From Burkholderiaceae bacterium (lineage in GTDB: Bacteria; Pseudomonadota; Gammaproteobacteria; Burkholderiales; Burkholderiaceae_E), in the NCBI GenBank assembly GCA_023954015.1, contig JAMLIS010000013.1:1-64000 (forward strand): 64,000 bases of DNA, written 5' to 3'. The translations under genes and the position numbers were made by a program. Shown here piece by piece: positions 36,429 through 44,880 of this stretch. Below the pieces are notes generated by a model. The model saw nothing but the letters and a program-made list of their open reading frames with translations, had not been told where the DNA came from and ran no database searches. The first letter of the stretch is position 1, and each line of letters begins with the position of its first letter.

Positions 36429-37249
36429 ACGGGTTCGCGGACTGGAGCATCACGAGATGGTTCGCCGAGTCGGAGGTCGCGCGATGGTTCGCCGACTCGG
36501 GCATCGCTGCCTGGTTCGCCGATTCGCGCATCCTCGACTGGCTCGCGGGCTGGCACCTCGCGTCGATCGACCGCGACATGATCGACATCGTCTCGCACCT
36601 GCTCGCCTCGATGCTGGCGGGAGCGGCGATCGGCATCGAACGCAGCTACCACGGTCGTCCGGCCGGGTTCCGCACGCACGTGCTCGTCTGCATGTCGTCG
36701 GCGCTGCTGATGCTGGTGACGATGTACCAGTCGCTGTGGTTCCCCGGCGCCGCCGAGATCGTACGCGTGGACCCCACGCGGATGGCGCAGGGAATCATGA
36801 CCGGCATCGGCTTCCTCGGCGCCGGCGTGATCATGAAGGAAGGGCTGTCGGTGCGCGGACTGACGACCGCCGCGTCGATCTGGATCACCGCGGCCATCGG
36901 CATCCTCGCCGGCATCGGCTTCTACTTCCCGCTGATCGTCGGCACGATGCTGACGATCAGCGCGTTGTCGCTGTTCCGCTGGATCGAGACGAAGCTGCCG
37001 GTCTTCTACTACGCGTATCACTACGTGAGCTTCTCGCGCGAGCAGGCGCCCACCGAGGAAGACCTGCGCCGCATCATCGGCGCGCACGGCTTCAGCGTCA
37101 GCAACATGAGCTGGCGGCTCGACAACCACGGACGCGTCTTCGAGTACCGGATGACGATCCGCTCGCGCAACCGCAAGGACGCGAGCCGCCTGGCGCAGGC
37201 GTGGAGCCGCGACGAAACCGTGCTCGAGTTCCGGATCACGCCGACATGA
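36425..37249 (+). CDS. MgtC/SapB family protein
   Basis: A 274-residue membrane protein of the MgtC/SapB family. The core carries MLAGAAIGIERSYHGRPAGF, GIMTGIGFLGAGVIMKEG and GLTTAASIWITAAIGILAG, followed by a soluble C-terminal domain. The first 45 residues contain three copies of a 10-residue unit (RWFAESEVA, RWFADSGIA, AWFADSRIL) encoded by a 30-base repeat, probably amphipathic and not part of the family. It overlaps glpD by 4 bases. The biological role of such non-virulence homologues is unclear. Confidence 0.85.
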   Translation: MNGFADWSITRWFAESEVARWFADSGIAAWFADSRILDWLAGWHLASIDRDMIDIVSHLLASMLAGAAIGIERSYHGRPAGFRTHVLVCMSSALLMLVTMYQSLWFPGAAEIVRVDPTRMAQGIMTGIGFLGAGVIMKEGLSVRGLTTAASIWITAAIGILAGIGFYFPLIVGTMLTISALSLFRWIETKLPVFYYAYHYVSFSREQAPTEEDLRRIIGAHGFSVSNMSWRLDNHGRVFEYRMTIRSRNRKDASRLAQAWSRDETVLEFRITPT

Positions 37250-37537
37250 GCGCGCTTTCGCTGCAGCACCTGAGCAAGCGCTGGGGTCCGACGGCAGCGG
37301 TCGACGATGCGAGCTTCGAGGCGGCCAGCGGCAGCTTCGTCGTGCTGCTCGGCCCGTCCGGATGCGGCAAGTCGACGACGCTGCGCATGATCGCGGGGCT
37401 CGACGCGCCGACCGGCGGGCGAATCCTCACCGACGGGCGCGACGTCACCGGGCTGCCGCCCGCCCGGCGGCGCATCTCGATGGTCTTCCAGTCGTACGCG
37501 CTCTTTCCGCACCTGTCCGTGCGCGAGAACATCCTGC
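37246..37537 (+). pseudogene. ABC transporter ATPase, 5' fragment
   Basis: The first 97 or so codons of a sugar-type ABC ATPase (UgpC/MalK class). The Walker A GPSGCGKSTTLRMIAG and the Q-loop SMVFQSYALFPHLSVRENI are intact, then the sequence breaks at about 37537. The signature motif, Walker B and the whole regulatory domain are missing. The frame runs on as nonsense to 38256. The next base starts permease sequence in another frame, so an internal deletion has fused two genes of one operon. It overlaps mgtC by 4 bases. Confidence 0.85.
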
Positions 37538-38194
37538 TTCGTCGACGCCTGGCACGCGGCGCCCTTCGCGCGCTACTTCTGGAACACCTTCGTCCTGGTG
37601 ACGATGATCCTCGCCGCGCAGCTCGTGCTGGGCACGCTCGCCGCCTACGCGTTCGCGCGCTTCGAGTTCCGCGGCCGCGACCTGCTGTTCTTCCTCGTGC
37701 TGCTGCAGCTGATGGTGATGCCCGACGTGCTGATCGTCGAGAACTACGCGACGATGAATGCCCTCGGCCTGCGCGACACGATCCTCGCGATCGGCCTGCC
37801 CTACTTCGCGTCCGGCTTCGGGATCTTCCTGCTGCGCCAGACCTTCAAGACGGTGCCGAAGGAGCTGGACGAAGCGGCGCGCGTCGAAGGCGCGGGCCCG
37901 CTGCAGGTGCTGTGGAAGGTATACGTGCCGCTCGCGCGCCCGATCTATCTCGCCTATGCGCTCGTGTCGGTGAGCTACCACTGGAACAACTTCCTGTGGC
38001 CGCTGATCGTCACCAACTCGGTGGAGACGCGCCCGCTCACCGTCGGCCTGCAGGTATTCTCGTCCACCGACCAGGGCGTGGACTGGTCGATAATCACCGC
38101 AGCCACGCTGATGACCTCGGCACCGCTGCTCGTGGGCTTCCTGCTGTTCCAGCGTCAGTTCGTGCAGTCGTTCATGCGCGCGGGTATCCGCTGA
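37538..38194 (+). pseudogene. ABC transporter permease, 3' fragment
   Basis: The remainder of a carbohydrate ABC permease (UgpE/MalG class). It reads from FVDAWHAAPFARYFWNTF through the helices AAQLVLGTLAAYAFARF and LLFFLVLLQLMVMPDVLIV, with an intact EAA loop (ELDEAARVEGAGPLQVLWKV), to the normal ending QRQFVQSFMRAGIR. The N-terminus, any start codon, the companion permease and the binding-protein gene are absent. An internal ATG at 37598 gives an open frame that may be called as a gene. Together with the ATPase stub it marks a lost importer. Confidence 0.85.
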
Positions 38195-38313
38195 GGCTGT
38201 CGAAGAGTACGCGGCAAATAGCCGCAATTGCGCGGGCAGTGTCACTGACGCCGTAATCGCCGCATGCGAGACATACGAGACGTTCTTCGGATCCGAGACC
38301 AACGACTGAGAAT

Positions 38314-39261
38314 GTGCCGCCCTTGAAGATCGTCAGCTGGAACGTCCAGTGGTGCCGCGGCGTCGACGGCCGCGTCGATCCGCGGCGCATCGTCGAGCAG
38401 GCGCGCGCGCTCGGCGATTTCGACGTGCTGTGCCTGCAGGAAGTGGCAGCCAATTTTCCCGGGCTGCCGGGCAGTCGCGGCGAGAACCAGTTCGCGATCT
38501 TCGCGAATCTGCTGCCGGACTTCACGCCGATCCCCGGCGCGCCGGTCGACCTGATCGCGGCCGGCGCCCGGCGCGGCGAGCGCCGCGCCTTCGGCAACCT
38601 GGTTCTTTCGCGCCTGCCGGTGCTGCAGGCGCTGCGTATCCAGCTTCCGTGGCCGCCCGATTCGCAGGCCCGGCGCAGCATGCCGCGCATGCTCGTCGAG
38701 GCGACGATCGAGGCGCCGTTCGGCGCGGTGCGCGTGATGACGACGCACCTCGAGTACTACTCCGGGCTGCAGCGCGCCGCGCAGGTCGAGTCGATCCGCG
38801 CGCGTCACGCCGAGGCCTGCGCGCACGCGCGCGCCGAACGCGAGCGTGAGACCCCCGAACGCGAGCGTGAGACCCCCGGACGCCCGCGTGAGACCCCCGA
38901 ACGCGGGCGTGACGCCACCCGGCGCGACGACTCCGAAAGCCCCTTCCGCAGCGCCGCGCACACCGTGTCGACGATTCTCACCGGCGACTTCAACCTGCGC
39001 CCCGACGACCCGCTGCACGCGCGCATCCGCGAACCCTTCGCCGACGGCACGCCGGAGCTGATCGACGCGTGGCAGCAGCTGTACCCCGGCCAGGCGCACC
39101 AGCCCACCAACGGCGTGCACGACCGCGAGCAGTGGCCCGAGCCGTACGCCTGCGACTACGTGTTCGCCAGCGCCGATCTCGCACCGCGGCTGCAGGCGCT
39201 GCGCATCGACGCGGAGACGCAGGCCTCGGACCACCAGCCGGTACTGGTCGAGCTGGAATGA
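38314..39261 (+). CDS. endonuclease/exonuclease/phosphatase family protein
   Basis: A 315-residue EEP-fold hydrolase. Metal and phosphate motifs are in order: IVSWNVQWCRG, VLCLQEVAAN, MTTHLEYYSGLQR, LTGDFNLRPDD, and the C-terminal SDHQPVLVEL. An insertion at residues 170 to 200 (ERERETPERERETPGRPRE) comes from a 21-base tandem repeat within the gene, probably in a surface loop. The start is a GTG at 38314. Substrates of such enzymes range from DNA to phospholipids. It overlaps the next gene by 4 bases. Confidence 0.85.
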   Translation: MPPLKIVSWNVQWCRGVDGRVDPRRIVEQARALGDFDVLCLQEVAANFPGLPGSRGENQFAIFANLLPDFTPIPGAPVDLIAAGARRGERRAFGNLVLSRLPVLQALRIQLPWPPDSQARRSMPRMLVEATIEAPFGAVRVMTTHLEYYSGLQRAAQVESIRARHAEACAHARAERERETPERERETPGRPRETPERGRDATRRDDSESPFRSAAHTVSTILTGDFNLRPDDPLHARIREPFADGTPELIDAWQQLYPGQAHQPTNGVHDREQWPEPYACDYVFASADLAPRLQALRIDAETQASDHQPVLVELE

Positions 39262-40100
39262 AACCCGGCGCCCCGATGGCCGGCCCGCGTGCGCTGCACG
39301 AATGGGCGCTGGCCGAAGCCGCGCGCGTGCACACGGTGTTCACCGACATCGACGACACGCTGAGCACCGAAGGCCGGATCACCGCGCGCGCCTACGAGGC
39401 GCTCGAGCAATTGCACGAAGCGGGACTGCGCGTCGTGCCGGTCACCGGCAGGCCGGCCGGCTGGTGCGACCACATCGCGCGCATGTGGCCGGTGGACGCG
39501 GTGGTCGGCGAGAACGGCGCGTTCTGGATGTGGCGCGACGACGCGGCCGGCAGACTGCGCACGCGCCACCGGCTGGACGAGACGGCGCGCGCGGCGAACG
39601 AAGCGCGCCTGCGCGAAGTGGCCCGGCGGGTCCTGCGCGAGGTGCCCGGCTGTGCGCTCGCCTCCGACCAGTTCTGCCGGCTCTACGACATCGCGATCGA
39701 TTTCCGCGAGGACGTCGCGCCGCTGCCCGTCGAGGCGGTCGAACGGATCGTCGAGACGATGCGCGCGGCCGGCATGCGCGCGAAAGTGAGTTCGATCCAC
39801 GTGAACGGCTGGTTCGGCGACTGGGACAAGCTCGACGCGACGCGGCGGATGATGCAAGAGCGCTTCGCGATCGACGTCGACGACCCCGTCGAGCGCGCGC
39901 GCTGCGTGTTCGTCGGCGACTCGCCGAACGATGCGCCGATGTTCGCGTTCTTCCCGAATGCGGTCGGCGTGGCCAACGTGATGGACTTCGCCGGCCGCAT
40001 CGATGCGATGCCGGCGTGGATCACGCCGTCTCGCGCCGGGGCGGGTTTCGCCGAACTCGCGCAGCGGTTGCTCGAGGCACGTCGTCTCGCGCCCCGGTGA
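39258..40100 (+). CDS. HAD-IIB family phosphatase
   Basis: A 280-residue HAD phosphatase of the mannosyl-3-phosphoglycerate/sucrose-phosphate phosphatase type. Motif I is VFTDIDDTLST, motif II is in VVPVTGRPAGW, and motif IV is VFVGDSPNDAPMFAFF. The cap region includes YDIAIDFREDVAP. It is coupled by ATGA to the EEP gene. The substrate is unknown; sugar phosphates are typical. Confidence 0.88.
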   Translation: MKPGAPMAGPRALHEWALAEAARVHTVFTDIDDTLSTEGRITARAYEALEQLHEAGLRVVPVTGRPAGWCDHIARMWPVDAVVGENGAFWMWRDDAAGRLRTRHRLDETARAANEARLREVARRVLREVPGCALASDQFCRLYDIAIDFREDVAPLPVEAVERIVETMRAAGMRAKVSSIHVNGWFGDWDKLDATRRMMQERFAIDVDDPVERARCVFVGDSPNDAPMFAFFPNAVGVANVMDFAGRIDAMPAWITPSRAGAGFAELAQRLLEARRLAPR

Positions 40101-40135
40101 ACCGCTGAAGCGCTGCCGCTGGCTGGCCTACACCC

Positions 40136-41512
40136 TCAGTAATGCAGTTCGGCCACCGCCGCTTCGTTCGCGGCGGCCGGCCAGGTGCGCACGGCGACGC
40201 GCTCGCCGTTGAATTCGGCGACCACCGTTCGGGGCGGACCGGCGGGCAGCAGCAACGTCGCGCTCGATATCCCGGGAACGCCGGGCGGCACGCCCGGCAG
40301 CGGCGCGCCGTCCAGGCTCATGCGATCGCGCTGCACGTCGAAGTAGCCGCGCGGGCGCGTCATCGTGACGACGCTTCCCGCGCTTCTCTGCGCGTCGGTG
40401 AGCGTCGCGGGATGGATCTGCACGAGCGAAGACGAGCGTGGAAAGGCCGAACGGTACAGATGCATCGTCGCGAAGCCCGGCGCGGCGACGACGAATTCGT
40501 AGGGCACGTCCGGCCGCGCCGACATCGGACCCCATCGACCATCGTCGCCGGTGGTGCGCACGTGCAGCGGCCCGCCGAGCCGCTCGCCGGACAGCGGCGC
40601 GACTTCGTAGACCTCGACGCGCACGCCGGCCATCGGCAGGTTGGTCAGCGGACGGAAGATCTGCCCGTCGAGCGTCGGCGAAGACTCGGGAACGATCGCC
40701 GCGCGCACCGGCCAGTCGCCGGTGAGGAAGTGCCACATGCGCTCGAAGGCGCGCGGACCGAAGGCCGCTTCGCGATGGTCGACCGCGCCGAGCGCGATGT
40801 TGCGCGCGCCCTTCAACGCCGGCGAGTAGGAATCGACGCCCGTGGCGACACCGGGACGCCCGATCCAGCGCCCGTCGGCTTGCGCGTACTTGTCGTTGCC
40901 GTCCGAGCGCAGCGTCATCCACTTCGGTCCGGGCGTCACCTCGAGTTCGCGTGCGCCCTTCGGCGCGTTCAGTGCCGACAGGAACGGGCCGCTGCCGTTG
41001 AATTCGCTGCCCGGCAGGAAATCACCGGCCCACACGCCGTGGTTCGGCGTGGCGGCGAGGATCACGTGCGAGACCTTCTTCGCGCCGCCGCCGTTCTGCA
41101 CATAGTTGCGGATCGCGTAGCCGCCGCGCGAATGGCCGATCAGGACGACGCGAGAGGCGCCGCTGGCGGCGAGCACGCGATCGACCTGCTGCGACAGGTA
41201 TCGCATCTGGTCGTCGGCGGATGAGCGGCCGTCCTGCGGCTTCGTGTCGTCGTCGCGGGCGAGCGGATAGGGAAAGTCGATCGCATGCAGCCGATTGCGC
41301 GGCCAGCCGTTCGATTCGAAGCGCCAGATCGTCGTGGTCCACACCGCCGAGTCGTCGCCGTTGCCGTGCACGAAGACGATCGGAGGCCGGCGCTCGCCGC
41401 CCGGGACGAACGAGGCGCAACCGCCGAGCACGAGCATCGCGCCCAGGGCCGCGACGGCCCAACCCCACAGCGCGCGCAGTGCCTCGTGGCCGCGAATTGC
41501 CTGTCGCTGCAT
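40136..41512 (-). CDS. alpha/beta hydrolase lipoprotein
   Basis: A 458-residue secreted lipoprotein. The signal peptide ends in lipobox VLGGCAS. An alpha/beta-hydrolase domain follows with IVFVHGNGDDSAVW (oxyanion region), the nucleophile elbow VVLIGHSRGGYAIRNYV, and GVDSYSPALKGARNIALGAV ahead of the likely catalytic histidine in VDHREAAFG. The C-terminal 170 residues form a beta-rich domain with a carboxypeptidase-regulatory-like segment. It resembles extracellular lipases or polyhydroxyalkanoate depolymerases; the substrate is unproven. Confidence 0.8.
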   Translation of the reverse strand: MQRQAIRGHEALRALWGWAVAALGAMLVLGGCASFVPGGERRPPIVFVHGNGDDSAVWTTTIWRFESNGWPRNRLHAIDFPYPLARDDDTKPQDGRSSADDQMRYLSQQVDRVLAASGASRVVLIGHSRGGYAIRNYVQNGGGAKKVSHVILAATPNHGVWAGDFLPGSEFNGSGPFLSALNAPKGARELEVTPGPKWMTLRSDGNDKYAQADGRWIGRPGVATGVDSYSPALKGARNIALGAVDHREAAFGPRAFERMWHFLTGDWPVRAAIVPESSPTLDGQIFRPLTNLPMAGVRVEVYEVAPLSGERLGGPLHVRTTGDDGRWGPMSARPDVPYEFVVAAPGFATMHLYRSAFPRSSSLVQIHPATLTDAQRSAGSVVTMTRPRGYFDVQRDRMSLDGAPLPGVPPGVPGISSATLLLPAGPPRTVVAEFNGERVAVRTWPAAANEAAVAELHY

Positions 41513-41643
41513 GCCGGAATTCCCTCGTGACGACGGCGGAACCCGGCAAGCGTATCGCAGCTTCGGCGTGCGCGAAGGAATGCCTTGCGCATCGTGCCCG
41601 GCCGCCGCCTCGGCGCGCCGGCCGGGCAGGATCCGAAACTGGC

Positions 41644-42015
41644 TCAGCCGGCCGCGCGACCGTGTGCTTCGAGGCGCGCCGCACCACCGGCGCGCACCGC
41701 CGCCGCCAGCGGCCAGACGAGCGCGCCGACGACGGCTGCCACGACGGCGGCGATCGCCACGAGCAGCAGCCAGTCGACGACATAGGCGAGGTCGGACCAC
41801 GATGCGCCCGTCAGCGACGGCAACACGATGGCCGCGGCGACGCCGGCGAACACCGCACTCTTCCACGCCCACCGCCAGCCGGCGCGCCAGTCGCCGCGGC
41901 GCGCGATCGCGTGAACGACGAGCGCGACGAAGACGACCGCCAGCAGCACCGCGGTCGCCGCGTGCGCAACGAGGACCTCCCACACGATGTTGATCGCGAG
42001 CCAGATTTCGTACAT
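41644..42015 (-). CDS. small membrane protein next to SQR-like gene
   Basis: A 123-residue integral membrane protein with three helices (HAATAVLLAVVFVALVVHAI, KSAVFAGVAAAIVLPSL, VVDWLLLVAIAAVVAAVVGA). It lies 18 bases after the flavoprotein gene on the same strand, so the two form an operon. It may anchor the flavoprotein or pass electrons to the quinone pool; no family is recognised. Confidence 0.65.
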   Translation of the reverse strand: MYEIWLAINIVWEVLVAHAATAVLLAVVFVALVVHAIARRGDWRAGWRWAWKSAVFAGVAAAIVLPSLTGASWSDLAYVVDWLLLVAIAAVVAAVVGALVWPLAAAVRAGGAARLEAHGRAAG

Positions 42016-42033
42016 GGTCTTCGTCCCTGTCGT

Positions 42034-43362
42034 TCAGACGCGGCCGTGCAGCACGGCGCGATACGCGGGCTCGAGCATCCGCGTCTTCATCACCCACGCG
42101 AACCAGCTCTCCTGCAGCGGATCGACCAGCGGCAGTGTCGGCGTGAGCCTGCCGTCGTAGTCGAACTCGATGAGCATCGCCGAGCCCTCGCGCACCAGCA
42201 GCGGGCACGAGGTGTAGCCGTCGAAGCGCTGCCCCGGCTCGCGTCCGGCGACGACGTCGACCAGGTGCCCGGCGACGATCGGCGCGCTCTTCTTGACGGT
42301 GGCGGCGGTCTTGCCGCGCGGCGTACCGTTGATGTCGCCGATGCCGAACACGTTCGGAAAGCGCCGATGCCGCAACGTGTCCTTGTCGACCTCGAGCCAT
42401 CCGCCGGCGGCGAACGGCCCCTCCTTCCATGCCAGTTCACTGTTCTTCACCGCGTCGACGGCACGCATCGGCGGCACGACGTGCAGGAAGTCGTAGCCGA
42501 TCTCGGTGCGTTCGCCTTCCGGCGAAGCGAAGACCGCGCGCCGCGCGCCGGGATCGACCGCCACCAGCCTGCTCAGGTATTCGGTCGCGATGCCGAGCGC
42601 CTTCCAGCGCGCCAGCACGTTGTCGTTGACCGCCTTGACGCCGAACACGGTGTCGGTGGGAAGCGCCGTGTGGAAGCGGATCGTCGAGCGTTCGCGCGTG
42701 CCGGCCTGGCGCAGGCGGTCGGCGAGCATGAAGGTCATCTTCAGCGGCGCGCCGGCGCACTTCAGCGGCGTCGCCGGCAGCGTCATCACGGCGTCGCCCC
42801 CCTTCGCGCGGAATGCGTCCATCGACGCCCAGGTGGCTGCCGCCTCCCGCGGGCCGGCGTAGACGCTGCCCAGTCCGTTGCTGCCGATCGCCGAGACGTC
42901 CATCCCGTCGATCTGCGCGTAATCGAGATGAACGCCGGTGGCGACGACGAGATAGTCGTAGCCGATCTTCCTGCCGCCGACGGTCTCGACCTGGTTGGCC
43001 TGCGGGTCGAAGGCGGCAACGGCTTCCTGCACCCATTCCACGCCCGGCGGGACGAAGCTGGCGTTCTCGCTGCGCACTTTCGCCATCGGCCAGATGCCGG
43101 TGGCCACCAGCGTGTATCCGGGCTGGTAGTTGTGCTCCGTCTTCGCGTCGACGATCGTGATGCGCGCGCCGTCGAGCGAGGCCGAGAGGCGATTGGCCAC
43201 CGCCAGTCCGCCCAGGCCGCTGCCGGCGATCACGATGCGCGCATTCGTCTTCACGCGCTCGGCGCGCGCCCCGGGTGCGTGCGCCGCCAGCGCGGCGCCG
43301 GCCCCGAGCGCGGCAGCGCCGGCGATCCAGTCGCGCCGTCCGCGCCTTTCGACTTCGTTCAT
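42034..43362 (-). CDS. sulfide:quinone oxidoreductase-like FAD protein
   Basis: A 442-residue flavoprotein of the SQR/flavocytochrome c sulfide dehydrogenase superfamily. It has a Tat-like signal (RRGRRDWIAGAAALGAGAAL), the FAD motif RIVIAGSGLGGLAVANRL, NYQPGYTLVATG, a cysteine in TPLKCAGAPLK, FGIGDINGTPRGKTAA for the second FAD contact, and the C-terminal cysteine in GYTSCPLLVREG. The two cysteines correspond to the redox-active pair of type I SQR. It probably oxidises sulfide or persulfide at the membrane. A CsoR/CstR-type operator lies upstream. Confidence 0.85.
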   Translation of the reverse strand: MNEVERRGRRDWIAGAAALGAGAALAAHAPGARAERVKTNARIVIAGSGLGGLAVANRLSASLDGARITIVDAKTEHNYQPGYTLVATGIWPMAKVRSENASFVPPGVEWVQEAVAAFDPQANQVETVGGRKIGYDYLVVATGVHLDYAQIDGMDVSAIGSNGLGSVYAGPREAAATWASMDAFRAKGGDAVMTLPATPLKCAGAPLKMTFMLADRLRQAGTRERSTIRFHTALPTDTVFGVKAVNDNVLARWKALGIATEYLSRLVAVDPGARRAVFASPEGERTEIGYDFLHVVPPMRAVDAVKNSELAWKEGPFAAGGWLEVDKDTLRHRRFPNVFGIGDINGTPRGKTAATVKKSAPIVAGHLVDVVAGREPGQRFDGYTSCPLLVREGSAMLIEFDYDGRLTPTLPLVDPLQESWFAWVMKTRMLEPAYRAVLHGRV

Positions 43363-43460
43363 CGACTACTTCCTCCGCGTTGCGCGATGCACCGCGCTGT
43401 TCCCCGAACGTAGACCTCGCGGCTCACCGCCCCCTTGATCCTGATCAGGAATTCCGCGAT

Positions 43461-43476
43461 ATACCCTCAGGGGTAT
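43461..43476. promoter_or_regulatory. CsoR/CstR-type operator
   Basis: A perfect inverted repeat ATACCC-TCAG-GGGTAT between the divergent SQR-like and MFS genes. G-tract dyads flanked by AT are the binding sites of CsoR-family repressors, including the persulfide sensor CstR. No such regulator is encoded in this window. Confidence 0.6.
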
Positions 43477-43526
43477 CCAGTTCGCTAGACTCGGTCGAAG
43501 CGGCGGATCCGCCCGCCGATCGACCG

Positions 43527-44837
43527 ATGCCCTTCCCGTCCGCTCCCGCATCCCCGCGCCGAACCCGGCCCCTGCTCGCGCTGTTCGTCACGCTCGGCGT
43601 GCAGATGCTGGCCAGCCTCGTGCTGAGTGCTCCGTCGGTGCTCGCGCCGGCGGTCGCGCCGCAACTGGGCTTCGCGCCCGAGCGCGTCGGGCTGTTCGTC
43701 GGTGTGGCGTACCTGATGGCGATGCTCTCGGGGCTGTGGAGCGGACGCGGCGTCGCCTCGATCGGCGCCGTGCCGATGAGCCAGGCAGCGATGTTCTCGT
43801 GCGCGATCGGCGCCTTCGTCGCCACCGCCGGTACGTCGTGGCTTCTGGTCGCCGCCGCGATCGCGATCGGCAGCGGCTACGGCGTGATCAACCCGGCCTC
43901 GACCACGCTGCTCGAACGGCATTCGCCCACCGCGCGGCGCGCGCTGTTCTTCTCGATCAAGCAGACCGGCGTGCCGCTCGGCGTGGCGCTGGCCGGACTG
44001 CTGATGCCCTGGGGGCTGGCGACGATCGGCTGGCAGTGGTCGATCGGACTCGCCGCAGCCGCGTGCGCACTGCTCGGCGCCGCCCTGTTCCCCGCCGTGC
44101 GCCGGCTGCAGAAGGCGCGCGCGCGCCCGGCCGACGCCCCCGACGCCGACTGGTCGGCCGAGCCGCTGAACGCGCCGCCCGACGAGTCGGCGGCCGAACT
44201 GCGCCGGGAAGCACCCGCCGCCGGGCCGGGCGCGTTATGGTCGGTGCTGCGCGATCCGCCACTGCGCCGGCTGAGCCTGATGTCGCTCGCCTTCGCCAGC
44301 ACGCAACTCGTCTTCGTCACCTTCCTCGTGTCGCTGCTGAACCTGCAGCTGTCGCACTCGCTCGCCTGGGCCGCCGGCATTCTCGCCGCCGCGCAGGTCG
44401 TCAGTACGATCGCGCGGATCGCGCTCGGCTACGCGGCCGATCGCTGGATCGACGCCGGCGCGCTGCTCGGCTGGCTCGGCGTGGCGATGGCCGCCTCGCT
44501 GGTCGCGCTGGCGCTGCTGCAGCCGACCACGAGCGACGCATGGGTGTTCCTCGCCGCGATCTTCTGCGCGGCCACCGGCATGGGGTGGAACGGCGTGTAC
44601 TTCGCCGAGCTGGCCCGCACGGCGGCACAGCGTGCCGACGTGGCCACCGTCGCCGGCGCCTCGCAGTTCTTCACTTTCGCCGGGAGCATGTCGGGGCCGG
44701 TGCTGTTCGCCGGCGTCATTCGCGCCGGCGGTTCGTACAGCCTGGGCTACGCCCTGTTCGCGCTGCTGCCGGCGGCCGCCGGCGTGGCAATGCTGCGCGC
44801 GCATCGGCGCCGGCAGCGCGCGCGCCCGGGCGACTGA
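43527..44837 (+). CDS. MFS transporter
   Basis: A 436-residue major facilitator permease with 12 predicted helices. The first is LLALFVTLGVQMLASLVLSA; helix 5 region IKQTGVPLGVALAGLLMPWG; the central loop of about 40 residues is rich in Ala/Asp/Glu. It is divergent from the SQR-like operon with a CsoR/CstR-type operator between them, so it may be coregulated and move a sulfur compound such as sulfite or thiosulfate. That role is inference only. Confidence 0.82.
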   Translation: MPFPSAPASPRRTRPLLALFVTLGVQMLASLVLSAPSVLAPAVAPQLGFAPERVGLFVGVAYLMAMLSGLWSGRGVASIGAVPMSQAAMFSCAIGAFVATAGTSWLLVAAAIAIGSGYGVINPASTTLLERHSPTARRALFFSIKQTGVPLGVALAGLLMPWGLATIGWQWSIGLAAAACALLGAALFPAVRRLQKARARPADAPDADWSAEPLNAPPDESAAELRREAPAAGPGALWSVLRDPPLRRLSLMSLAFASTQLVFVTFLVSLLNLQLSHSLAWAAGILAAAQVVSTIARIALGYAADRWIDAGALLGWLGVAMAASLVALALLQPTTSDAWVFLAAIFCAATGMGWNGVYFAELARTAAQRADVATVAGASQFFTFAGSMSGPVLFAGVIRAGGSYSLGYALFALLPAAAGVAMLRAHRRRQRARPGD

Positions 44838-44880
44838 TGATGATGAGTCGCCGGCCGCGGGTCGAGTTGCGCCGCCTGCG

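Noticed and set aside
37598..38194. Permease frame from the ATG at 37598 as an intact gene
   Set aside because: The homology begins upstream of this ATG at the deletion junction, and the N-terminal helix and start are missing, so it is treated as a fragment.
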